DNA of 64,000 nucleotides from an uncultured Clostridia bacterium (lineage in GTDB: Bacteria > Bacillota > Clostridia > TANB77 > UBA1234), in assembly GCA_934169745.1 (NCBI GenBank), contig CAKPOE010000006.1, positions 21,940 to 85,939 of the forward strand, in the 5' to 3' direction. Below the pieces are notes generated by a model, which saw nothing but the letters and a program-made list of their open reading frames with translations, had not been told where the DNA came from and made no database searches. Each line of letters begins with the position of its first letter. Positions within the stretch are counted from its first letter, which is position 1. Positions 1-10,127 of this stretch are shown one piece after another. Both the position numbers and the translations under genes were made by a program.

Positions 1-949
1 TGTTGCCATTGTGAAAAATGGCAGAGAAGTCTTGTCGAATGTAATATCAACGCAAATTGACATACATAAAAAATATGGTGGAGTTGTACCAGAGATAGCT
101 TCAAGAAACCATGTTGAGAATATTACGTATGTAATTGATGAGGCAGTCGAAAAAGCAAATATAAAATTAAAAGATGTAGATGTTATTGCATGCACTTATG
201 GTCCAGGACTTGTTGGTGCACTTTTAGTTGGAGTGTCTACTGCTAAGGCGATGGCATATGCTTTAAATAAGCCGCTAGTTGGAGTACACCATATAGAAGG
301 GCACATCGCGGCTAACTATATAACTCACAAGGAATTAACGCCACCTTATTTGTGTTTGGTAGTTTCTGGTGGACATTCACATTTAGTGTATGTGAAGGAT
401 TATACAGAGTTTGAAATATTAGGTAAAACCAGAGATGATGCTGTCGGAGAGGCTTTTGATAAAGTTGCAAGGACGGTCGGACTTGGATATCCTGGTGGTC
501 CTAAAATAGACAAATTAGCTAAAGAAGGAAAACCTGTTTACAATTTACCTAGAACGTTTTTTGATAATCTTGATTTTAGTTTCAGTGGAATTAAAACAGC
601 GGTTATAAATTTAGTGCATAAGGAAAAAGACAATATATGCATGGAAGATTTATGCGCGAGTTTTGAAGAAGCTGTAACAGATATGTTAGTTCAAAATGTT
701 TTAAGGGCTGTTGAAACCGTAAAAACAAATAAAGTTGCGATTGCAGGTGGTGTTTCGGCGAATAGTTATTTGAGAAGTAGAATGGAAAAAGTGGGAAGTA
801 TGCACGGATTGAAGGTGTATTACCCAGAATTGGTACTTTGTACAGATAATGCCGCTATGATAGGCGCTGCGGCTTATTATAATTACATGAACGGAAAAAT
901 TTCAAAGATGGATTTAAATGCAATACCAAATCTTAAGATTGGAGAATAA
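1..949 (+). CDS. tsaD: tRNA N6-threonylcarbamoyladenosine transferase TsaD (5' end outside window)
   Basis: This enzyme transfers the threonylcarbamoyl group to A37 of ANN-decoding tRNAs in the cytoplasm, with TsaB and TsaE as partners. The frame is open from base 2 and encodes V-A-I-V before the internal GTG at 11, so that GTG is not the start; about a dozen N-terminal residues lie upstream of the window. The HHIEGH metal-binding motif, [10 protein letters not shown], the GEAFDKVAR segment, SFSGIKTAV and the C-terminal [11 protein letters not shown] are all present, as expected for the Kae1/TsaD family. The stop is followed after 3 bases by the next gene, so the two are probably co-transcribed. 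Identification is secure; only the 5' end is missing. Confidence 0.96.
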   Translation, partial: VAIVKNGREVLSNVISTQIDIHKKYGGVVPEIASRNHVENITYVIDEAVEKANIKLKDVDVIACTYGPGLVGALLVGVSTAKAMAYALNKPLVGVHHIEGHIAANYITHKELTPPYLCLVVSGGHSHLVYVKDYTEFEILGKTRDDAVGEAFDKVARTVGLGYPGGPKIDKLAKEGKPVYNLPRTFFDNLDFSFSGIKTAVINLVHKEKDNICMEDLCASFEEAVTDMLVQNVLRAVETVKTNKVAIAGGVSANSYLRSRMEKVGSMHGLKVYYPELVLCTDNAAMIGAAAYYNYMNGKISKMDLNAIPNLKIGE

Positions 950-952
950 GGA

Positions 953-1621
953 ATGAATATTTATGCGATTTCCGACTTTCATCTATCGTTTGGCACAAAC
1001 AAACCAATGAATATTTTTGGTGATAAATGGATTGATTATGAAAAAAAAATAGAACAAAATTGGAAAAGTAAAGTCAAAGAAGATGACGTGGTAATACTAG
1101 CAGGAGATTTCTCTTGGGCTACATATTTGGATGAGGCAGTTCAAGATTTCGAATTTTTGAATAAATTGCCGGGAACCAAGATAATGCTTAAAGGCAACCA
1201 TGATTATTGGTGGGAAACACTTGCTAAGTTGAACAGATTTACTAAGGAAAATAACTTTTCGAACATATATTTTTTACATAACAATTTTTATAAGTTTGGA
1301 AATTATTATATTTGTGGAACGAGATATTGGCAAGATGAAGAAGGTAAAGATAACGAAAAGATATATAAAAGAGAATTAGAAAGATTGAAAATTTCGCTTG
1401 ATATGGCAAAAAATGATGATGAGAACGGTGAGATTATATTGGTCACACATTATCCACCAACAGAACGCATTATGGACGCAATTAAAGGATATAATGTTAA
1501 AAAATGGATTTATGGACATATTCATAGTAATTATGAAGATGCATTGGTCAATATAAATGGAATTGATACATATTTGACTAGCTGCGATTACTTGGAGTTT
1601 GATTTAGTAAAAATTTGTTGA
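953..1621 (+). CDS. Calcineurin-like metallophosphoesterase
   Basis: This 222-residue protein has the full metallophosphoesterase signature: DFHLS near the N-terminus, AGDFSW, KGNHDYWW, THYPPT and C-terminal YGHIHSN. These supply the two-metal centre. The family hydrolyses phosphomono- or diesters, but the substrate cannot be read from sequence; similar genes in Clostridia are annotated only as phosphohydrolases. It starts 3 bases after tsaD, with an SD-like AGGA overlapping the end of tsaD. No signal peptide is visible, so it is probably cytoplasmic. The fold is certain, the function is not. Confidence 0.88.
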   Translation: MNIYAISDFHLSFGTNKPMNIFGDKWIDYEKKIEQNWKSKVKEDDVVILAGDFSWATYLDEAVQDFEFLNKLPGTKIMLKGNHDYWWETLAKLNRFTKENNFSNIYFLHNNFYKFGNYYICGTRYWQDEEGKDNEKIYKRELERLKISLDMAKNDDENGEIILVTHYPPTERIMDAIKGYNVKKWIYGHIHSNYEDALVNINGIDTYLTSCDYLEFDLVKIC

Positions 1622-1659
1622 CTTTGAGAATAATGTCGATGAAAAAAAGCAAAAAACGC

Positions 1660-1688
1660 TTGGAAAATTATGCAAACTATGATATAAT
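1660..1688 (+). promoter_or_regulatory. Sigma-A-type promoter for tig
   Basis: TTGGAA at 1660-1665, a 17-base spacer and TATAAT at 1683-1688 lie about 40 bases upstream of the trigger factor start. The spacing is ideal and no other promoter candidate is seen in this gap. Confidence 0.75.
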
Positions 1689-1730
1689 GCAAAGCTGTAC
1701 AATTAAACATAGAAAAGGAAGGTTTTAGAA

Positions 1731-3014
1731 ATGAATGCAAAGGTAGAAAAATTGGAAAATAATCAAGTAAAACTTGAAATAACAATTGGAGCAGATAAAT
1801 TTGAAGAAGGAATGCAAAAAGCATTCTTTAGAAATGCAAAGTATTTTAATGTTCCAGGATTTAGAAAAGGAAAAGCACCAAGAAATATTGTTGAAAGATA
1901 CTATGGAGAATCAGTACTATATGAAGAGGCTTTTAATATTGTGGTTCCAGAAGTTTATGACGAAGTTATTAAAGAAAACAATATTGAAGCAGTTGCAACA
2001 CCAGATATTGATATAACTCAAATCGGAAAGGGTAAAGATTTAGTATTTACAGCAACTGTTACAGTAAAACCAGAAGTAAAACTAGGAAAATATAAAGGAA
2101 TAAAAATAGATAAAAAAGACTATCCAGTAACAGAGGAAGACATCCAAAAGCACTTAGATGAAATGGCTAATAAAAATGCAAGAATTATAACAGCTGAAGA
2201 AGGAGAAGAAGCCAAAAAAGGAAATACAGTTGTAATTGATTTTGATGGAAGTGTAGATGGAGTTCCTTTTGAAGGCGGAAAAGCAGAGAATTATTCTCTT
2301 GAATTAGGTAGCGGATCTTTTATACCTGGATTTGAAGATCAAGTAGAAGGAATGAAAGTAGGAGAAGAAAAAGACATTTCAGTTACATTCCCAGAAAACT
2401 ATTTTTCAAAAGAATTATCTGGCAAAGGCGCAATTTTTAAAATTAAATTACATGAAATCAAAAAGAAAGAATTACCAGTAATTGATGATGAATTTGCAAA
2501 AGATGTAAGTGAATTTGATACTTTGGCTGAATTGAGAGACGACTTAAAAGAACACATTGAAGAAGAAAATGCAAGAAAAGCGAAGTATGAAGAGGAAGAA
2601 GAGGCAATTTCTAAAATATTAGAAAAAACAGAAATTGATATTCCAAAGGTAATGATAGACAACGAAATTGATGAGTACTTAAAAGATTTTGAAACAAGAT
2701 TATCATACCAAGGAATGAACTTAGATATGTATATGCAATTGATGGGTAAGGACATCTTGGATATTAGAAAAGAATATGAAGAAAGAGCAACAAAGAACAT
2801 AAAGACAAGACTTACATTGGAAGCTATATTTAAGGCTGAAGATTTAGAAGTTACAGACGAGATTGTAAACGAAAAATTAGCCGAAGCTGCTAAGGCTTAC
2901 GGTAGAGATGCTGATGAATTTGTTAAGAAGGCTACAGACCAAATGAAAGATTATGTTAGAGAAGAAGCTAAGTATGACGTAGCTGTTAAATTCATTATGG
3001 CAAATGCTAAATAA
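1731..3014 (+). CDS. tig: Trigger factor, ribosome-associated chaperone and peptidyl-prolyl isomerase
   Basis: Trigger factor binds near the ribosomal exit tunnel and shields nascent chains. The 427-residue length is normal. The N-terminal ribosome-binding domain has the signature FRKGKAPR (about residues 44-51). A central FKBP-type PPIase domain runs from about residue 150 (GNTVVIDFDGSVDG, then GFEDQVEGMKVGE), and the rest is the helical C-terminal arms. The start is preceded by GGAAGG. The gene sits directly before clpP and clpX, a common arrangement that pairs folding with proteolysis. A GC-rich hairpin separates it from clpP. Confidence 0.97.
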   Translation: MNAKVEKLENNQVKLEITIGADKFEEGMQKAFFRNAKYFNVPGFRKGKAPRNIVERYYGESVLYEEAFNIVVPEVYDEVIKENNIEAVATPDIDITQIGKGKDLVFTATVTVKPEVKLGKYKGIKIDKKDYPVTEEDIQKHLDEMANKNARIITAEEGEEAKKGNTVVIDFDGSVDGVPFEGGKAENYSLELGSGSFIPGFEDQVEGMKVGEEKDISVTFPENYFSKELSGKGAIFKIKLHEIKKKELPVIDDEFAKDVSEFDTLAELRDDLKEHIEEENARKAKYEEEEEAISKILEKTEIDIPKVMIDNEIDEYLKDFETRLSYQGMNLDMYMQLMGKDILDIRKEYEERATKNIKTRLTLEAIFKAEDLEVTDEIVNEKLAEAAKAYGRDADEFVKKATDQMKDYVREEAKYDVAVKFIMANAK

Positions 3015-3050
3015 AGTATATACAGGAAAGACATACTTTCCTATTATGTA

Positions 3051-3074
3051 GAAGGGGGCTTTAAAGAGCCCCTT
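3051..3074 (+). terminator. Hairpin between tig and clpP
   Basis: GGGGCT pairs with AGCCCC around a short loop, with flanking A-T pairs. There is no clear T run, so this may be a weak terminator or an RNA-processing or stabilising stem rather than a full stop. Confidence 0.5.
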
Positions 3075-3097
3075 ATAAAACAAAGGAGGAAGAACGA

Positions 3098-3694
3098 ATG
3101 AGCGAAATTAGAAACGATTTAGTCCCTTATGTTGTAGAGCAAACAGGTCGTGGAGAAAGATCTTATGATATTTTTTCAAGACTTTTGAAGGACAGAATCA
3201 TCTTTATTGGTGATGAAATCACGGATGCTACAGCTAGTCTTGTTGTAGCACAACTTCTTTTCTTGGAATCAGAGGATCCAGAAAAAGATATACACATATA
3301 TATAAATAGTCCTGGAGGAAGTGTTACAGCTGGAATGGCTATATACGATACAATGAATTATATTAAGCCGGATGTATCTACAATTTGTGTGGGTATGGCT
3401 GCTAGTATGGGAGCTTTCTTACTTGCTGCTGGAAAGAAAGGAAAGAGATATGCTCTTCCTAATGCGGAAATAATGATACACCAACCTCTTGGCGGAGCAA
3501 AAGGTCAAGCTTCTGATGTAAAAATTCATGCAGAATTTTTATTGAAAACAAGAGATAAGTTGAATAAGATATTAAGTGAAAATACGGGAAAACCATTAGA
3601 GCAAATTGAAAGAGATACAGACAGAGATAACTTTATGATTGCAGAAGATGCTATGAAGTATGGTCTTATAGATCAAGTTATGACAAGAAAATAA
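3098..3694 (+). CDS. clpP: ATP-dependent Clp protease proteolytic subunit ClpP
   Basis: ClpP is the serine peptidase that forms the tetradecameric chamber served by ClpX and other Clp ATPases. At 198 residues the length is normal. The catalytic serine lies in [11 protein letters not shown] (about residue 98), the histidine in MIHQPLGG (about residue 123) and the aspartate further on, near residue 172. A strong AAAGGAGGA precedes the ATG. The gene is followed 22 bases later by clpX, its main partner. Confidence 0.98.
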   Translation: MSEIRNDLVPYVVEQTGRGERSYDIFSRLLKDRIIFIGDEITDATASLVVAQLLFLESEDPEKDIHIYINSPGGSVTAGMAIYDTMNYIKPDVSTICVGMAASMGAFLLAAGKKGKRYALPNAEIMIHQPLGGAKGQASDVKIHAEFLLKTRDKLNKILSENTGKPLEQIERDTDRDNFMIAEDAMKYGLIDQVMTRK

Positions 3695-3716
3695 ATTTGA
3701 TAGAGGAGGTTAAGCT

Positions 3717-5036
3717 TTGGCACGTTATGAAGATAAGAAAACTGTAAAGTGTTCTTTTTGTGGCAAGTCACAAGATTCAGTTAGAAGAATTATCGCTGGA
3801 CCTGGTGTGTATATTTGTGATGAGTGTGTTGGGCTATGCTGTAACATAGTTGAAGAAGGCTATGACGATGAAAATGAAGAACTTGATAATGTAAGCCAAG
3901 AAGTAATGCTAACACCTAAAGAGATAAAAGATGTTTTAGACCAATATGTTATAGGTCAAGACGAGGCAAAGAAATCTCTTTCTGTTGCAGTATATAACCA
4001 CTATAAAAGAATTAACAATTCTAGTAAAAATGATGATGTAGATATTCAAAAGAGTAATATCTTGATGCTTGGACCAACAGGCTGTGGAAAAACGTACTTA
4101 GCACAAACTTTGGCTAAAACGTTAAATGTTCCATTTGCTATTGCTGATGCAACTGCATTAACTGAGGCTGGCTATGTTGGGGAAGATGTCGAGAATATCC
4201 TATTAAAACTAATACAGGCAGCTGATTATGATGTAGAAAGAGCCCAAAAAGGAATTATATATATAGATGAGATAGACAAGATTTCAAGAAAATCCGAAAA
4301 TGTTTCAATCACAAGAGATGTAAGTGGAGAGGGTGTACAGCAAGCACTTCTTAAAATAATAGAGGGTACGGTTGCTTCTGTTCCACCACAAGGAGGTAGA
4401 AAACATCCGCATCAAGAGTTTATTCAGATAGATACTACTAATATATTATTTATCTGTGCTGGAGCTTTTGAAGGTTTGGAGAAGACAATACAAGGCAGAA
4501 TTGGAGATAAGAGCATAGGTTTTGGCGCTAATATTGAAAAACCAAAGGAAGAATTGCAAAGTGAGTTGTTTAAAAAATTGTTGCCGCAGGATTTAGTGAA
4601 ATTTGGACTTATTCCAGAGTTTGTTGGAAGACTTCCTGTAATTACAACAGTTGACCCACTTACAAAAGAAGCTTTTGTAGAAATAATGACTAAACCAAAG
4701 AACGCGCTTATAAAGCAGTATAAAAAGTTGTTTGAAATGGATGGCGTTAAATTGGAATTTGAGGATGATGCAATTACTGCAATTGTCGATAAAGCGATTG
4801 AGAGAAAAACAGGCGCAAGAGGACTAAGAGCTATCTTAGAAGAGACAATGAGAGATATTATGTTTGATATTCCAACAGATAAAGAAATCACAGAATGTAT
4901 AATTACTAAAGGTACGGTACTAAATAAAGAAACGCCTAAAATAATAAGAGAAGGTGAGAGAAGAGTACCAATGGCAAATAAGAAAACCAAGAGTGCAAGA
5001 ATGAAAAAAGTTGAGGATATTGGTACAGCTTCATAA
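3717..5036 (+). CDS. clpX: ATP-dependent Clp protease ATP-binding subunit ClpX
   Basis: ClpX unfolds substrates and feeds them into ClpP. The start is a TTG preceded by GAGGAGG at 3703-3709. The N-terminal zinc-binding domain has CSFCGKS and CDECVGLC (about residues 12-41). The AAA+ module has Walker A GPTGCGKT, Walker [11 protein letters not shown], and the pore and arginine-finger regions, ending with the usual C-terminal helical subdomain. At 439 residues it is full length. A basic tail ([10 protein letters not shown]) closes the protein. Confidence 0.98.
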   Translation: MARYEDKKTVKCSFCGKSQDSVRRIIAGPGVYICDECVGLCCNIVEEGYDDENEELDNVSQEVMLTPKEIKDVLDQYVIGQDEAKKSLSVAVYNHYKRINNSSKNDDVDIQKSNILMLGPTGCGKTYLAQTLAKTLNVPFAIADATALTEAGYVGEDVENILLKLIQAADYDVERAQKGIIYIDEIDKISRKSENVSITRDVSGEGVQQALLKIIEGTVASVPPQGGRKHPHQEFIQIDTTNILFICAGAFEGLEKTIQGRIGDKSIGFGANIEKPKEELQSELFKKLLPQDLVKFGLIPEFVGRLPVITTVDPLTKEAFVEIMTKPKNALIKQYKKLFEMDGVKLEFEDDAITAIVDKAIERKTGARGLRAILEETMRDIMFDIPTDKEITECIITKGTVLNKETPKIIREGERRVPMANKKTKSARMKKVEDIGTAS

Positions 5037-5045
5037 AAGAATATG

Positions 5046-5073
5046 TAGGGGTTGCGCATAAGTGCAACCCCTA
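5046..5073 (+). terminator. Strong hairpin after clpX
   Basis: A 10-base-pair perfect stem (TAGGGGTTGC with GCAACCCCTA) is centred on an 8-base loop. It lacks a T tract and sits only 21 bases before the next start codon. It belongs to the GTAGGGG-type palindromes seen elsewhere in the window. Confidence 0.55.
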
Positions 5074-5094
5074 TGCGATTATAAGGAGGATAAA

Positions 5095-5268
5095 ATGGAT
5101 TATGTGGTTGGAGATGTAGTGGAACTAAAAAAAGGACATCCTTGTGGTAGTAAAATATGGAAAATCACAAGGGTTGGTGTTGACTTTAAATTAGAGTGTC
5201 AAGGCTGTGGACATGTTATCATGATTGATAGAGAAAAAGCTCTAAAAATGATAAAGAGAAAGGCTTGA
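5095..5268 (+). CDS. DUF951 family small protein
   Basis: A 57-residue protein with the DUF951 (YyzM-like) pattern: VGDVVELKKGHPCGSKIW, then WKITRVGVDFKLECQGCGHVIM. Two conserved cysteine-containing turns suggest a small beta-barrel, possibly nucleic-acid-binding, but no function is established. An upstream in-frame ATG at 5062 lies inside the hairpin; the ATG at 5095 is chosen because AAGGAGGA ends 5 bases before it. Confidence 0.85.
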   Translation: MDYVVGDVVELKKGHPCGSKIWKITRVGVDFKLECQGCGHVIMIDREKALKMIKRKA

Positions 5269-5272
5269 ATTC

Positions 5273-5301
5273 TTGACAAAATAGGGCTAAAGAGATAAAA
5301 T
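5273..5301 (+). promoter_or_regulatory. Sigma-A-type promoter for the gdpP operon
   Basis: TTGACA at 5273-5278, 17 bases, then TAAAAT at 5296-5301, about 20 bases upstream of gdpP. This probably drives gdpP-rplI-dnaB and possibly the genes beyond. Confidence 0.75.
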
Positions 5302-5321
5302 TATCGCATAAGGAGGAGTCT

Positions 5322-7307
5322 ATGCGAAGAATAAAATTTGATGAAGTTTTTGTTCCAAGATTTAGGATATATCTAGTAATAATTTTACTTATTTTGATTG
5401 GAATTTCAATTATTAATCCGAAACTTATTCCGATAACGATTGCTTTATACATTATAGTTTTAATAATTACATACAGAAAAAATGTTGTTGCGAAAAATAG
5501 AATTATAAAACATATAAACAACTTTATGATTAAGTTAAAGCGAGATACGGATGAATCAATACTTAATTTTCCTATACCTGCTACAGTTGTCTCTTCAAGT
5601 GGGGAAATAATATGGGCAAATGATGGTTTCGAGAATTTGTTTAAGGGAATAAATAAAGACAAGTATATTGAAAATGTAATTAAGGAATTAGATGAAGAGT
5701 ATGATAATAACTTTTCTGCGATTGATAAAGAAATAAGTATACATGATAAACACTACAGATTGTTAGGCAATCTTATTAACGTGAGAAGGAAAAACAGCAA
5801 AGAGTCAATGATAATGTTATATTTTATTGATAGAACAGATTATTATAGACTTTACCGTATGTATGAAGATGCAAAAGATTGTGTGGGCTTGATTGTCATA
5901 GATAATTATGATGAAGTAATTAATGATATGACAGATACAGATAGACCTCAACTTTTGGCTGTCGTTGAAAGACAATTGCGTGAGTGGTTTGCATTTACAG
6001 GTGGCATATTCACAAAACTTGAGAGAAATAAATTTTTGATTGTTTTTGAAAAGAAATATATTAAGGCTTTTACTGATTCTAAATTCGAGATATTAGATTC
6101 GATAAAAGAAATTACATACAGCAATAAAATTCCAGTTACATTGAGTATAGGAATAATTGCTAATGATGAATCAAAAGCAATGAGCTTTCAAAGTGCGGTT
6201 TCTGCTATTGATATAGCTTTGGGAAGAGGCGGAGATCAAGCTGTTATAAAACGCAATGGAAAATACGAGTTCTTTGGTGGAAAATCAAAGGAAATAGAAA
6301 AGAGAACAAGAGTTAAAGCAAGGGTTGTTGCACAAGCACTTCAAGAGTTAATAACAGAGTCGAAAAATGTTATTATAATGGGACATAAAAATATGGATGC
6401 TGATGCTTTGGGTGCGGCAATTGGTGTATATAGAATAGCCAAGACATTAAATAGGGATGCGTATATAGTATATAACAATTCTGGAATGGCAATTGATGGA
6501 CTTATAAAAAGGCTTGGAAAGCAATACAATGATGTATTGATACCAACGGATAATGCAATATCAAAGATAACTGATAAGACATTACTTGTTGTGGTTGATA
6601 CTCATAAAAAAGATTTTGTTGAAGCACCTGAACTATTAGACAAATTGGGTAAAGTAGTACTTATTGATCACCACAGAAAAAGCACTGATGCTATTGAGGA
6701 CGCAACACTTACGTTCCATGAAGTTTATGCTTCTTCAACAAGTGAATTGGTTACAGAAATACTTCAATATGTTGAAGAAAAACTTGAACTGCCAGTACCA
6801 GAGGCTGAGTGCTTATATGCAGGTATTTTAACGGACACAAAGAATTTTATGTACAAAACTGGTGTAAGAACATTTGAAGCAGCTGCTTACTTGAAGAAGA
6901 TAGGCGTTGATGTTGCTGCGATTAAAAAGATGTTTCAAAATGATGTTGACACTTATGTTGCGATTGCTGATGTAATACGTAACTCGGATATTGTGCATAA
7001 CAACATAGCTATTGCTGTTTGTTCAAATGAAGTTGATAATCATGCACAGATTGCAGCACAAGCAGCTGATGAATTGCTAAATCTAAACGGTATTGAGACG
7101 TCATTTGTGTTAGTTGATATGGGAGAATATATAAACATAAGTGGACGCTCAAATGGAAGTCTAAATGTTCAAATGGTACTTGAAAAATTAGGTGGTGGCG
7201 GACATATGATGATTGCTGGAGCACAATTAAGAAACACAACAATGGATGAAGCGAAGAAAATGTTGTTGAATGCCATAGACGAAGTGCTTGATACAGAAAA
7301 CACATAA
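5322..7307 (+). CDS. gdpP: Cyclic-di-AMP phosphodiesterase GdpP
   Basis: GdpP is a membrane-bound enzyme that hydrolyses c-di-AMP to pApA and so influences potassium and osmotic balance and cell-wall stress. The 661-residue protein has two N-terminal membrane helices (about residues 11-50), a PAS-like domain (about 80-165), a degenerate GGDEF domain (about 175-305, lacking an intact GGDEF motif), a DHH domain with GHKNMDADALGAA and D449-H-H, and a DHHA1 domain with GGGGH near the C-terminus. The AAGGAGGAG site fixes the start. The gdpP-rplI-dnaB order is conserved in Bacillota. Confidence 0.96.
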   Translation: MRRIKFDEVFVPRFRIYLVIILLILIGISIINPKLIPITIALYIIVLIITYRKNVVAKNRIIKHINNFMIKLKRDTDESILNFPIPATVVSSSGEIIWANDGFENLFKGINKDKYIENVIKELDEEYDNNFSAIDKEISIHDKHYRLLGNLINVRRKNSKESMIMLYFIDRTDYYRLYRMYEDAKDCVGLIVIDNYDEVINDMTDTDRPQLLAVVERQLREWFAFTGGIFTKLERNKFLIVFEKKYIKAFTDSKFEILDSIKEITYSNKIPVTLSIGIIANDESKAMSFQSAVSAIDIALGRGGDQAVIKRNGKYEFFGGKSKEIEKRTRVKARVVAQALQELITESKNVIIMGHKNMDADALGAAIGVYRIAKTLNRDAYIVYNNSGMAIDGLIKRLGKQYNDVLIPTDNAISKITDKTLLVVVDTHKKDFVEAPELLDKLGKVVLIDHHRKSTDAIEDATLTFHEVYASSTSELVTEILQYVEEKLELPVPEAECLYAGILTDTKNFMYKTGVRTFEAAAYLKKIGVDVAAIKKMFQNDVDTYVAIADVIRNSDIVHNNIAIAVCSNEVDNHAQIAAQAADELLNLNGIETSFVLVDMGEYINISGRSNGSLNVQMVLEKLGGGGHMMIAGAQLRNTTMDEAKKMLLNAIDEVLDTENT

Positions 7308-7342
7308 TATATAAATGTTAGATAGCAAAAGGAGGATGAGTT

Positions 7343-7786
7343 ATGAAAGTGATTTTAACACAAGACATTAAATCGGTTGGAAAAAAAGGACAAATCTTAG
7401 ATGCAGCTGATGGTTATGCAAGAAATTATTTACTACCAAAGAAGCTTGCAGTAGTCGCAGATAACGCTAATCTAAATGAGTTGAAAACGAAACAGGAAGC
7501 AAATAAGTATAAGAAAGACATGAGTATGTCAGCAGCTAAAGAACTTTCAGAGAAAATGAAGAATTACGAGTTAGTATTTAAAATAAAAGCTGGCGAGAAT
7601 GGAAAGACGTTTGGAAGCGTTACATCAAAAGATATTGCTGATGAACTTAATAAAAAATACTTTGTCGAAGTGGATAAGAAAAAAGTTTGCTTAAATGATG
7701 CGATTAAGAACCTTGGAATATACAATATTGAAATAAAGCTATTTGAGGGGATTTCAGGAACAATAAAAGTTATAGTTCAAAGTTAG
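7343..7786 (+). CDS. rplI: 50S ribosomal protein bL9
   Basis: This ribosomal protein binds 23S rRNA at the base of the L1 stalk. The N-terminal domain reads MKVILTQDIKSVGKKGQ and GYARNYLLPKKLA, the bL9 signature. A long connecting helix and a C-terminal globular domain (GENGKTFGSVTSKDIA) follow. The 147-residue length is normal. The AAAGGAGGA site lies just upstream, and dnaB follows after 10 bases. Confidence 0.98.
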   Translation: MKVILTQDIKSVGKKGQILDAADGYARNYLLPKKLAVVADNANLNELKTKQEANKYKKDMSMSAAKELSEKMKNYELVFKIKAGENGKTFGSVTSKDIADELNKKYFVEVDKKKVCLNDAIKNLGIYNIEIKLFEGISGTIKVIVQS

Positions 7787-7796
7787 GAGCTTTTAA

Positions 7797-9128
7797 ATGG
7801 ATAGTGTAATTAGTAGAATACCACCTAATGATGTACAGGCTGAACAAGCTGTACTTGGTGCAATGTTAGTTGACAAAGACGCAGTACTTACTGTTATAGA
7901 AATCTTGAAACCAGAGGATTTCTACAGAAGTGAGCATGCTGAAATATATAGTGCAATAATTGATTTATACGAAAAAAGTAAACCGGTTGATTTACTTACA
8001 GTAAAAGATCAATTAAGCATAAGAGGAAAATATGATGTGGTAAGTGGGTTTGAATATTTGGTATCACTTACAAATCCTATTTATTCAGTGGCTAATGTCG
8101 AAAATTATGCGAGAATAGTAGAAGAAAAGTCGGTTCTTAGAAAACTTATAAAAGCTTCAAGCGAAATTACTTCGACAAGTTATGAAGCTTCAGAAGAAGT
8201 AACTTCTATTATGGAACTTGCTGAGAAAAAAATTTTTGATGTAGCACAGAAAAAGAGTACAAAAAGTTATAAACTAATAAAGGATGTTTTGGTTGATACT
8301 TTCGACAATCTGGAAAAGCTTGCTGCTGGTGGAAATGAAATTGTCGGTACTCCAAGTGGTTTCACAGATTTGGATTCGAAGACATTGGGATTTACACCTG
8401 GTCAGCTTGTGGTCGTTGCTGCCAGACCCGCAATGGGTAAATCAGCATTCGCACTAAATATAGCAACCAATGCCGCTGTAAAAGCGGGTAAACCGATTGT
8501 ATATTTTAGCTTAGAAATGTCAAAAGAAGAATTGGTAAATAGAATACTAGCAAGTGAAGCTATGGTAGATAGTGTGAAAATAAGAAGTGGTCAACTTGAT
8601 GATAATGACTGGATAAGTTTAACTAATGCTGCCGGTTCATTGTCAGAGACAAAAATATTTCTTGATGATTCATCTGGTTATTCGCCAATAGAATTAAGAG
8701 CAAAATGCAGAAAAATGAAAATGGAATATGATATAGGACTTATAGTGATAGATTACTTACAATTGATGGACGCAAGTAAAAACAATAGTAGTAGACAAGC
8801 TGATATATCTGAAATAAGTCGTTCTTTGAAAGTTTTAGCAAGAGAAATTGAAGTTCCTATAATAGCTTTGTCACAGCTTAGCCGTGCTCCAGAACAAAGA
8901 CCTGACCATAGACCGATGCTTAGTGACTTGAGAGAATCAGGTTCTATAGAGCAGGACGCAGATATGGTAATGTTTTTATATAGAGATGACTATTATAATC
9001 CGGATACGGAAAAAAAGAATGTTGCAGAAGTAATACTGGCTAAGAACAGAGGTGGTTCAACAGGAACAGTAGAATTATTATGGCTTGGACAATATACGAA
9101 GTTTGTTAATTTAGACAAATATAGATAA
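7797..9128 (+). CDS. dnaB: Replicative DNA helicase DnaB (DnaC of Bacillus)
   Basis: This is the hexameric fork helicase. The N-terminal primase-interacting domain begins RIPPNDVQAEQAVLGAML. The RecA-like ATPase follows with Walker A ARPAMGKSAFALN, VIDYLQLM, the LKVLAREIEVPIIALSQLSR segment and RESGSIEQDAD. The 443-residue length is typical and there is no intein. Read together with dnaG at 51.5 kb, both fork partners are in the window. Confidence 0.98.
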   Translation: MDSVISRIPPNDVQAEQAVLGAMLVDKDAVLTVIEILKPEDFYRSEHAEIYSAIIDLYEKSKPVDLLTVKDQLSIRGKYDVVSGFEYLVSLTNPIYSVANVENYARIVEEKSVLRKLIKASSEITSTSYEASEEVTSIMELAEKKIFDVAQKKSTKSYKLIKDVLVDTFDNLEKLAAGGNEIVGTPSGFTDLDSKTLGFTPGQLVVVAARPAMGKSAFALNIATNAAVKAGKPIVYFSLEMSKEELVNRILASEAMVDSVKIRSGQLDDNDWISLTNAAGSLSETKIFLDDSSGYSPIELRAKCRKMKMEYDIGLIVIDYLQLMDASKNNSSRQADISEISRSLKVLAREIEVPIIALSQLSRAPEQRPDHRPMLSDLRESGSIEQDADMVMFLYRDDYYNPDTEKKNVAEVILAKNRGGSTGTVELLWLGQYTKFVNLDKYR

Positions 9129-9154
9129 TATATAAACTATAAAAGGACTGAATG

Positions 9155-10117
9155 ATGAAAAATAAGGTTATCGAAACAATTAAGAAATATAATTTAATAG
9201 ATGATAATGATAAAATTTTGGTTGGCGTTTCTGGCGGACCAGACTCTATGTGCTTACTTCATGTTTTGAAAAGTCTGAATTATGATGTTTGTGTTGCGCA
9301 CATAAATCATGGGCTTAGAGAAAATGCAAATATGGAAGAGGAGTACGTTAGAGATTATTGCAGACTTAATAACATTCCATTTTTTGCGAAACACATAAAG
9401 CTAAAAGAAAATTTAAATGGTATGACGATCGAAGAGGCTGGCAGAAAGGCGAGATATGATTTTTTTGCAGAGATGTTGGAAAAAGAAAAATGTACTAAAA
9501 TTGCAACCGCACACACAAGCAATGATAATGCTGAAACTGTAATTATGAATATGGTGAGAGGAAGTGGCGTTAACGGATTAAAGGGTATAGAACCAATAAG
9601 GGGAAATATAATTAGGCCGCTAATTGATGTTACAAGAAGAGAAATAGAAGAATATTGTGAGACAAATAATTTAAACCCAAAACATGATGAGTCAAATGAT
9701 GAATTGCTATATACAAGGAACAAAGTGAGATTAGAACTCATTCCATATATTGAGAAAAATATAAATTCTAATGTTATAAGTAACATTAATAGAATGTCAA
9801 GGATTGTGCTTGAAGAAGAGGCTTATATTGATAAAAAAGTTGAAGAAGCGTTTGAAAGTTGTCTAATAACTCAAAATGATGAAATTTTGGTATGCAATTT
9901 AAGAATGTTTAATAAACTAGATATTGTGATTAGGAAAAGATTAATTTTAAAATTTATAATAAAAATATTAGGAAATGCAAAAGATATAGAGAAAGTGCAT
10001 GTTGACGACATTGTTAAATTGTGCGAAAATAATGTGGGTGGAAAGTATTTGACACCAAATAAGCATATTAAGGTGTCTGTTGGTAAAGGGAAAATTCAAA
10101 TTGAAAAAATAATATAA
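9155..10117 (+). CDS. tilS: tRNA(Ile)-lysidine synthase TilS (short form)
   Basis: TilS uses ATP to attach lysine to C34 of tRNA-Ile(CAU), changing its codon and amino acid identity. The PP-loop SGGPDS is at about residues 28-33, and the segment [11 protein letters not shown] follows. At about 320 residues it is shorter than the 420-470 common in Bacillota and appears to lack most of the C-terminal TilS-C region; it ends naturally 10 bases before ftsH. The second ATG (9155) is chosen over 9152 because it lies 7 bases from the AGGA core. Confidence 0.9.
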   Translation: MKNKVIETIKKYNLIDDNDKILVGVSGGPDSMCLLHVLKSLNYDVCVAHINHGLRENANMEEEYVRDYCRLNNIPFFAKHIKLKENLNGMTIEEAGRKARYDFFAEMLEKEKCTKIATAHTSNDNAETVIMNMVRGSGVNGLKGIEPIRGNIIRPLIDVTRREIEEYCETNNLNPKHDESNDELLYTRNKVRLELIPYIEKNINSNVISNINRMSRIVLEEEAYIDKKVEEAFESCLITQNDEILVCNLRMFNKLDIVIRKRLILKFIIKILGNAKDIEKVHVDDIVKLCENNVGGKYLTPNKHIKVSVGKGKIQIEKII

Positions 10118-10127
10118 GGAGGATCTA

